Source of the DNA: Brugia malayi
Taxonomy: Eukaryota; Nematoda; Chromadorea; Rhabditida; Onchocercidae
Direction: 5' to 3'
DNA: 64,000 bases
Assembly (NCBI RefSeq): GCF_000002995.4
Contig: NW_025062476.1
Location: forward strand, 5,259,001 to 5,323,000
The first letter of the stretch is position 1. Each line of letters begins with the position of its first letter. A program made the translations under genes and the position numbers. The notes under the pieces are model-generated. The model searched no databases. It saw only the letters and a program-made list of their open reading frames with translations, and was not told where the DNA came from. Of the stretch, positions 54,601 through 64,000 are shown in pieces.

Positions 54601-57600
54601 ATTATATCCCGAAAATTTCCACTTTTCCAATACTCAAAACGATCATTTTCTATAAGAAAAAAACATTTCAATCTTCAAGAAGAATAATACTTTCTTGTGA
54701 AATAAACATACTTCATTAATGATAATACAGTTAGAAAGCACAAGTTCTTCAATACAATTATCAACCACTTCCACAAGGAATTGTGTTAGAGCTTCTGGTG
54801 TTGTATCCACAATACCATAATAACTGTAAAAAATAATATCAGATTTCGTTATTCACTTATATTCAGCTAGAACAAAGTAATATGTTTTTTACAACTGCAC
54901 AACTTACTACAATTAGATCCAAATATCTTCCTTAAAAAAAGATGAAATCGAACTCATATAAATACAAATTCTTACCTTGGATTTGCAAAAAGACGACGAT
55001 AAAGGTATGTATTAGCAATGTATTCCATTACATGTTGTTCTGAAGCAATAGTTCCAGCGTAAATTTCTGCATTTACATGATTTGGCAATGCCATGAGCAA
55101 ACTGAAATGACAAGAAATGTCAAAGACAGAACGAGTAAGTTCTGATTTACTTATGTGCATCTTTTTTTATATATACAATCACTGAGAGCTATAAGAGAAA
55201 TCCGACGTACAGTGTTTTAATGTATTTCAGTTGGAAGTAAAAGTAAAATTCTTTTTTATGTCTTTTTTTTTATGTCTTTGGAAGTAAAATTCATATTCCT
55301 TCCAAAGAAACAAAAGCTTAATAACTAAATATAGATAAAATTGAGAACTGGATCGATAATGTAATTTTATTCTCCAAAAACCAAGTGAGCTTATCATACA
55401 GGATAATAATTAAAAAAAAAAAAAAAGTATTTTCAACAAATCACCTTGACTCAACCGGAAAAGGTTCGTAGAGGAATCGTTTATAGAAGTTTTTCTTAAT
55501 ATCCTGAACATAAATAACAGCAACAGCAGAATCGTCAAACTGCGGCCGACCAGCACGGCCTATCATTTGCAAAACATCTAAAAGTTTAATTTCAATAAAT
55601 TTAAAATTTTTTATCCTTCTCCTTAATTCTATTCTCCTTGATATCACGAGCCCTTGTACTTAATGTATTATACATATTAATTTCGGTTTATGAGAAATTA
55701 CACATTATAATTTTTATACATACTCTTCGGGATCTTAAAATATACACATATTCTTAGAGATTTCAGATTGCTTATAATGTCTCCACATATCAGTTGAATA
55801 AGGTTTATATTGAACTAGATGACTTAAAAGAAATATTTTTTAACATAATAAAATTAAGCTCATACCTGTAACCGGGAAATCAATGTACTTATGAGTTTTC
55901 CCATCGTAATATTCGGTCCCTTTAACAACAACCAAGTGTGCCGGCATATTAATACCCCAAGCTAAGGTTGCTGTAGCAACCATAACTTGAATCTTTTTTT
56001 GAACAAAAAGCTGAAAATTATTTCCCCATAGAAGTAAATCATAAAAGAGATAAAACTTAAATATAATTTACTGTTATGGATTATTTTTCTGTTATGGAGG
56101 ATTGTCTTTCTTTACAATGAAAATCCTTTTTTCCAACTAAATAAAACTTAACATCTATGATTTCGGCAATAAATCGTTCGAACACAAAACTTTTCATAAC
56201 ACAAATCTGTCACATGGAAATTGGAAAAGGGAGCACTTTTCTGTCTTTTACTCTTCTTAAATATCATAGAAAAGAGTATCGGTAAACACAAAACAAACAA
56301 ATTTTAATAAAAATTTGTGCTCAAGATACCCGTTCAACAATGCTCCTTTCGTGCTGTTGTAAACCAGCATGATGCATTCCCACGCCGAATGGCAATGTTA
56401 ATTTCAAATTCTCATCTTTCAATGTTGTTATTAATTGCTCAAGCTGCAAGGAAATCATTGTCAAGATACTTAAATAAAGAAGATTCTGAAAGTTCGACAT
56501 TTTTTAAAATGTAATGCGCTACACCTTATTTTGATTAATTTTTCATTATTCAATTACTGCATAAACACTTTTTTTTTAATATTCCTTTCATGAATAAGGT
56601 AGATATCATTAAAAATATCAACTTGTTGGAAGTCGGAAAGTTATTTATATCGTCATGCCATACCGCAAGATCTAATTGATACCAGTTTTAATATATTGAA
56701 ATATGAGATATAGATGAAAATTTTACACACTTCTTCCATATCCATATGAAGCCACTGTCGTGGGTCATCATCAGTAACGAGCTGCGAAACAAATGACATC
56801 GCAGTTAATCGTGTCTGACGTCGTGATGCCACAAATATAAGAGCTGGTTTACAGGGAGAATAACTTTTGATTGCTAAAAAACTTTGCTAATCAAAAAAAA
56901 AAAAGAACCAGATGAAGTCAAATAATAAAAAAAATCACGTAAAAAGACTAAAAAAATTCCATATGAAGATACAATCCTATTAAAAAGGAGACTGGCGATT
57001 TAACAATGCAAACTGATTGTTTAACAATGAAAAAATGGAATTTTTAGACAAAAAAAAAAAAACACCTTTAAAAGCTGGTCGATTCATTAAAGCCATTCGA
57101 GGGCAATAATGCTGACCTGGAAAACCAGCAATGTGCACCTCAATAGGTACAGGTCGCACGTTTGGTCGAAAATTGAAAAGACCAGCCTAAATTACTCTTT
57201 GTAAAAACGAGATTTTTATAATGTTTCAAGTGCTTGGGTTATCTATAGTATTCTAACAAGAAAAAAATCAAATTTATTAAATTTATCAGCTTACATCGTC
57301 AACACCTAACCATTCTGCCACATCGCCTGCATTAGCGAGAGCAGTAGAAAGGCCAACTACACGAACAGGATTGCGCGATCCCTCTTTTCTAGCCATCAGC
57401 TTTAATCTGAAAGAAATTCCTGAAGTAATTATGAATTTTCAACATTTCAAAATACAAATGTATAGGTATCTCTAATGACCAACCTTTGCGAATTTCAGAT
57501 AATCAGGAATATAAAAATAAAGGAAATATTTGGGACCATCCATAACATAACATAGATCGTTATCCTGCCTACCTTGTTATAATTGCTTCCAATACAGCAC

Positions 57601-60600
57601 CTCTTTCAACACCTAGAAGATGAATTTCATCGACAATTACAAGCGCAACATCTTTGACATATTGACGAATTTCCCAGCTGCGTGTTATACCATCCCACTT
57701 TTCCGGCGTTGTAATCACAATTTTGGCTGAACTCAAGCTGCGAATATCCGGTGAATGATCACCAGTAAGCTCAACTGTCCTTAAAATTAGTACTAAGCAG
57801 ATCATATGTAAACCTTACATATAATGGAAATTAAAGTTCAAAGAATGATGCTTCCAGGAAGTACAAGCATCTTGTATACTATCTGAGAAAAGAAAGTAAA
57901 TGACCAAAAACAGAAAACAGAAATACGGAAGTTAATTTCGATCTAGAGGAATAATAAACAGTTGTGCAAAAACAAAAAATGATAAATGAATCGGAAAAAT
58001 ACAAAACCTTATATTCAGCTTTCGAAACTTATCATCCCAATCAGAAACACGTTCGCGCACTAAAGCTTTTAACGGTGCAATGTACACACACTGCAAATAG
58101 CAATCCATTTATTCCTCAGAATAAAAAATAACCAAATCTTTAGGATAACCAATAATTTCAAATTATTTTACAAAATCTAAAATTTTATTTACTAGATTCC
58201 ATTCGCAACAAAAATAAATTTAAAAAATCAATTTAAGCAATTCTTGATGAACCAAACCTTCTTAGCTGGATATTCGCGAAAAATACGATACATTGCCAGT
58301 TCAGCACAAAGAGTTTTACCGGAACCAGTTGGTGCGCCTATTAAAGCATTCTGATCTGTATTATACAAACAGTAGAAAACCTATAATAAAATTAGTTTAT
58401 AAATTGTTTCACAAAAAAATTCCGAGGCCATTAAAGGCAGAGAGAATGAAAGGAAATGAATAGAAAAATAACCTGTGTCTGCACTGGATTAAAAAATTCG
58501 AAACTGTAAATCGACTGGAACGTCTCATTTTTCAAAGCCGTTAATGGTAACGGATCCAAATCTAGCAAATCTGTAATTTTGAGTATAGAGCTCGTTTAAT
58601 TAATAAGAAACTAAAAAATTCAGCATAATAGTAAGACCCGAAATTACTAACGAAACCAATGTACTTCAACTGTACACAAAAAAAGAAGTGGAAGTTTAGA
58701 TATATACAATTTGCCATGAAAGAAATAATCATACCCGTATGCGGACAATGTGAAGATGGCAAAACACAATTATGCATCGAAATGGGAACAACACTATCAT
58801 CAACCACGTATCGATCACTTGCAACACGCACCTGATAATTGTGGGTTAATTGCTGATCTCTGATTGGCACCGTAAAAATGAGATTTTGTGGTTCACTGTT
58901 ACGGACCTACAAAAGAAAAAATGAGTGCGAAAAAATAAATCGTATACAGTAGATGTTAAAACATGTGACAGAAAAATTTGCAAAAAAAAACACTGGATTC
59001 AATTCAAAAAATTTTTTGTCACTACAATATCAACTTTCGCTGGCTGTAAAAAATAATAATTTACAATTGAATAAGAGTTGAAAAGAGAAAAGATAATTTA
59101 TAAACCTTATTCTTATTAACCACGATCTGATCATGATGAATGATAATGTTTTCATTGATATCCTCAACAAAAATCCAGAAAACTTGAACACCAGTTGAAC
59201 CAAGAAAATGTTCATTCCAAATGAAATCTGGCGTTAAAATTACAGTCACTTGAATGATCGTGCTGCAAAGTGATCAAATAATTCATAAACTACAGATACT
59301 TTGGTGCTCAAATAAACATACCATTTATCATTTTAATTTTTTCGAAAACAATTTTACCAAGATTTTTTACCAAAATCCTCCAAAAGTCCTTTTTTTTTAA
59401 TGCTCGCAAGCAAGAATGTCAATAATGTAAAGGAATTTTCGAAGACTGAGTTCTGGAAAAGTTCCTTTGGTTTATTTTACATTCTTTGTAATGAACATAA
59501 AAGTTCTAAAAGAAATATGAAAAACACAAAAGTCTTTTATATTTAATAGAGGGGCTATTTTTCATAGTAAAGCAAAACTTTCAGAAACTTATAAAAAAGA
59601 TACTTGGTGAAAATACTTCAAAACAACTTTAAAATGAGAAATGACCACAAAATCAAACTAGTGGTTAAACTTTTTTACCCCAAAATCTGCAAAAATCATG
59701 CAGTTAAAAAAAAGCATGAGAAATATTACAAACTTTGTGACAGGCTTGACTGAAGCTTCCAAATTCATTACTGGCAACATGCGTACTGCTTCATACATTT
59801 TCTGCCCATCACAACTTAACATTGTCCCTAAATAAAACCATTTATGATAATGACGATTTTCTATTTATTTTCTGGCACATTTATTTGCAACCTTTTGCAC
59901 TTAAGCAAATAGCAGTCATGAAAAAATAAGAATTGAACTTTTTTACCAAGTTCTTTTGCGCTCATCTCATAGAGTTGATAATGAGAAAGTTTTCGTCGCT
60001 CAATTTTTGGAATCCAGTCTGCTCGAATAAAGTCACTGAGCTGTCTACAACAGAAATTATAAAATCTGGTTAAAGAAACTGACTTACTAATTATTTTAGC
60101 ATCAAGAATATAATCCTTCTTTTTTTCATATAATTGCTCAGAAAAAAATGTGAGTTAAAGAGATCGACCGCCAAATGAATGATATAACAGAAAAGTTGAA
60201 GAGACTAATCTGCAAAAGCTATAAAAAATTATAAAAGATGTGCGAAAAGCATGAAATTTAGATTCTTACCTCAGTGGTGTCTGAAATGACCACACTTGCT
60301 TATCAAAACATTTCGCCATAGCTAAAGTTGCATTAGCTGCTTGAGCCCATCCCTTTCTCAAAGTTATTTCAAACATTGCACGACATAGTCGATCACAGTT
60401 CTGTTGAATAAACATTGACTCCGAAACCAATGAATAACTTCCAATGAAAGCTCGTGAAATATGGGCCTACAAAAAATCATGGCTATCCATCATCCACAGT
60501 CTGATATTTCTGTTACGAAATAATTAACTTCATTATTTACCTGGATTAAACAGTTTATTTTTCCCGGTACAGTTGCTAAAGCACCTCTTTTCAACCGCAA

Positions 60601-62344
60601 AGGACAGGAAGTTTGTACAAGTTCCTCCAATTCCATCATTTCTTCTTCTCGCACCTTAATCAAAAGAATATTCCAATTAGTAAAAATAAACAAAACAATT
60701 TTGAATAAGATACAGAAGAATGATTTTATTGGATTGTTAAAATTTGTAGATATATCATTCATCTTACACTCGCAGGAAGAGAATTTTTAACCGATTTTAT
60801 ATGTAAGGAAAGGTATTTTAGTGGATTAAAATGACTAGCTATGAACTTTTGAACAGACTACCATCCGAGCTATTGCAATAAATGAAACAGTTACTCTATT
60901 AAATCTTAATTACTTTATTAAACCTTAATTTACGACCTTGATTTGATCAAATTCTGTTGCTGATGCAATTAACGATAAAATCATATCGTCACTCATGAAT
61001 GCTTGCAATTTTATTCCTCCTACTCCATTCATAAATACTTCAATTGTTTCATATTTCATGTAATAATTTGAAGCTATTCGCCCAAGATCTGTTGATGCCA
61101 CGTAACCATTTCTAAAATTATTTCTACAATATTCCATATTACACTTAAAAAATAACCTCATCATAATCTATATGAACCATTCTGTTTTAATTAGGTTTTG
61201 ATGACAATATTCTTGGTGAATTAAGAGAAAGAATTATAATATTAAAACTTACATACTATCAAACCTAATCATTTGATTTTTGTCCAATTTCTCAGCTGCT
61301 TCCGTCATCATTTGTGTTAAATACTCATATAAATCAGGGTCATGCTCTAACTGACTCCGAGGTATTCCATATGCAAGGGGATTTAGTTTAGCTCGAATAA
61401 AAAAATATGTATACTTGAGCCATTCGACCGCTTCAGGAATACTTGACACCGTCCCTGGAACGTCACAGACACTCATTTTCGTTCTCAATTCAAAAGTACG
61501 ATAGAAATCAGCAGTTACAATAAACAGAAGAAAAAATCCCGCTTGCAACAGTTTGATATTAAGTTATTTCCGAAGTAAATTCATTAATCCTAACTAAATA
61601 AGCATAAGTGACAAAAAAATTGGGTGAAGTAATAAAACTTTAATCAACAAAATCTTTTTTAGTATCTCGCTGTAATAATATTTAGGATATCAATAAACAG
61701 GAAATGGACCTAAAGAGATCTCGGCATTTAGATTATCGTAAATTCGCGACATAAACTGGCTTTCAATGGGCGCTTGACGAAGCAGCATATTTAAGTACTG
61801 CAGCATACTTTTTTTCCATGTAATGATTACGCCATGTCCTATAATTTGTTCGCATGATAAATAGATGAAATTCTAAAAATTAGCACTACAAATTCAATAC
61901 AGATTCCTATCAGACTATATCAGAATTGCATTGAATGAGTTGTAAATAATTATAATGTAGCCATTCGATTACTGGTCAGTTCTTGTTGACTGAAAGCCTT
62001 ATTCATTCAATCAAAGACGACATATATATTGTTTAGCAATAAACGATACAATGTTAATGCGGCATGTCTACGCTGAAGAGAGTTTTAACAGGAGCAACAT
62101 TTGACTATATTACAGCACTGCAAAATATATAGCCTATAGAATTCCGTAAATATCACAATGATTCATTATTTACCTGAACTCTCATATTGTGGACGACCAG
62201 CTCGACCAAAAATTTGTTGCACGTCGAGAACACCTATATCACTGAAACCGCCTTTCTGAACATTGAAGATTTCAGTCCCCTAAATGATTTTGCTCGGGTT
62301 TGTGAACATCTTACAAATCTTGAAGTTTTTGTTTCAATACATAA

Positions 62345-62381
<37 letters not shown>

Positions 62382-64000
62382 CACTTTTAAACTTTTAAAG
62401 CTTGCACTTTTAAACAATAATTTTCAATGACTTAACATAACACAGTAAGAAAACTTAAAATCCAGGAAAGAAGTAAATAACTCTAAATGAACAATGGAAA
62501 TCTTACTCGAATAACAACAGCATGTGCCGGCAAATTGATACCCCAGGCAAGAGTTGAAGTGCAAAAAAGCACGGTAATATGTCCATTAGCGAAGAACTTT
62601 TCAGTCATCAAACGTTCCCGGCGTGGTAAGCCAGCATGGTGAATACCAAAGCCAAGGCGAAAAAATTCCGCTAACATACCATTTCGATAGTTTTGAATCT
62701 GAAAAAAAAATATAATTCCTTTATTTGATCTTAGCTTTCGACTGCATTTTTGTGGATTTTATTGCTACCATATTACCAACGGTAAGCTTGCCACGGTTGT
62801 TTATTCTGTTAACAAAATAGATTTACTCAAATATTCATTCATTTATTACTACTGCAACAAATATCTTCTAAAACATGGATGAAAAAGAAATTTTATGAAT
62901 CACCGATTTCATTGCATTAATGTACTGCACTGAACCATTATTTGTAGGTAAAAAATGACTCAATTCTCCCTGAAAAGATTAACAAAGATTTAAAAAAGTA
63001 TTTGAATAGATTAACAAAAAGTATTGGTTACTTGGAAATCATTAAAATATTTGAAACTATTAAAAGAGGACCTAACGACACAACATATTAAAAAGTATTC
63101 GAGTTTGATGCTGTGTATAATATTGAAGAACTGCAGGAAAGAAACCCTTTTTGCAGCTTCATCTCTGAAGGTTGTCGCTAATTTTGTAGTAGCATTACGG
63201 GCTGTTACAAAGACAAGAACTTGATGTCCTTTGCTCACAAACTGATGCACTTTGTCGTAACACACTTCGTCCATTTCACGCATTATATCTGGTCCCATAT
63301 TTCGTGGATTACGAACACCAATAAAACTAAAAAGAATGTCGTAATATAATCCATAAATGTCGCACTAGTAAGGATTCAACAAATTGGGTGATTTATTACA
63401 TATTACATCAAAAGTTTTCGTACAATTTAATGTATTCTATTGCAATATTTGTATGTTTTGATTTTTTGCATTTTAATTTTCTAATTTAAAATTTTAAAAA
63501 ACTTTACGTTTGTGAAAGTGGAACCGGTCGAAAGCGGCCGTCAAAGAAGAACATCCCTTTATGGGGGTTTACACGCAAAAACCTTGCAACATCGATATAA
63601 TTTGGTAGCGTTGCAGAAAGTCCAATAATCCTAACACATTGCTGACTCATTTCCACCTGAAATTAGGAGCGTAATCCAGTAATTTAAAGTTAAAACAATT
63701 GCAATAGAATATAATGTTTCTACAGGTAATCAATGTCACTACTGACAATTATACAGAATCAATAAAACAAATTAATAAGACAAATATAATGCAAATTTCA
63801 TCAGAAAATAAGGCAAGACTTATATAGTCCAATGGATTTTATAGTTGCATCACTTTTAATAGCTAACAGTTATAAATTATAACATATAAAAGATTAAAAT
63901 TAAAATTAAAAAGAAAACGCAAATAATACACGTAAAACCTGTCGAAGTGTTCTAGCAACTATGGTTTCAATTACCGGTCCTCGATCATCGTGTAATAAAT
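51687..64000 (-). CDS. ASCC3: ASCC3-like double-cassette Ski2 helicase, N-terminus beyond the window
   Basis: 35 exons total 4712 nt (1569 aa plus stop), from 64000-63939 down to 51804-51687. The DNA right of 64000 should supply the first cassette's Walker A and most of its DExH box; the visible part starts with LLHDDRGPV just after it. Cassette 1 then shows [33 protein letters not shown] and FGRAGRPQ, followed by Sec63-like helical and FN3 regions. Cassette 2 has GAPTGSGKT at visible residues 745-753 (exon 58380-58258), TPEKWDG and DEIH near 849-852 (57779-57573), [18 protein letters not shown] and [12 protein letters not shown], and a second Sec63 unit ending near 51687. GRAGRP in cassette 2 and [19 protein letters not shown] favour ASCC3 over the splicing helicase Brr2/SNRNP200. 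ASCC3 unwinds DNA in alkylation repair and splits collided ribosomes in the ASC-1/RQT complex. Both cassettes look intact where visible. Confidence 0.9.
62350..62380. repeat. (TA)n microsatellite in ASCC3 intron
   Basis: About 15 uninterrupted TA units in the intron between the exons 62507-62698 and 62174-62279. Confidence 0.9.

Noticed and set aside
51687..64000. Assignment as Brr2/SNRNP200
   Set aside because: Both visible cassettes keep GRAGRP, and the segment [19 protein letters not shown] fits ASCC3 better; the C-terminal cassette of Brr2 usually has a degenerate version of that motif.

Overview
The window reads as nuclear DNA of a nematode, most likely a clade III (spirurid/filarial) worm. 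Coding regions are split into many short exons by small, very AT-rich introns with TTTCAG or TTTTAG acceptors. Good trans-splice acceptors sit just upstream of several start codons, and the proteins match metazoan and nematode families. The species assignment is an inference from base composition and gene content. No prokaryotic, plasmid or phage feature was seen.

Layout, left to right. 1-8414 (+): the 3' end of a multi-PDZ scaffold gene (mpz-1/MPDZ type), with a 4.1 kb intron that holds a GC-richer island. 11454-21762 (+): a complete 25-exon RPGRIP1L/mks-5 ciliary transition-zone gene (1192 aa). 21763-25978: a 4.2 kb gene-poor stretch with a few exon-like open segments around 22.7-23.5 kb, ending in a 3-copy tandem repeat of CRE-like palindromes in the likely promoter of the next gene. 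25979-28402 (+): a PQBP1 homologue (8 exons, 296 aa). 28729-43854 (+): a fused glutamyl-prolyl-tRNA synthetase (27 exons, 1576 aa, four WHEP repeats), only 326 bp downstream of PQBP1, so the pair may be an operon. Its last intron carries a decayed BEL/Pao LTR retrotransposon in reverse orientation. 44733-50083 (-): transketolase (11 exons, 622 aa), convergent with the synthetase. 51687-64000 (-): an ASCC3-type double-cassette Ski2-like RNA/DNA helicase (35 visible exons, 1569 aa visible, N-terminus beyond the window).

Every multi-exon model was assembled by hand from splice sites. The exon lengths of each complete gene sum to a multiple of three, and of the partial helicase too once the two bases of its split first codon are set aside. 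This is a strong internal check. Gene names rest on remembered family sequence patterns, not on a search.

These are mostly ordinary housekeeping and cell-biology genes with no single pathway. The nearest to a functional theme is gene expression: PQBP1 (spliceosome), EPRS (tRNA charging) and ASCC3 (ribosome rescue/alkylation repair). I did not find a clearly new biological system. The most interesting items are the fused EPRS with a possible alternative terminal exon in its linker, the CRE-palindrome repeat upstream of a possible PQBP1-EPRS operon, and the unexplained exon-like segments at 22.7-23.5 kb.
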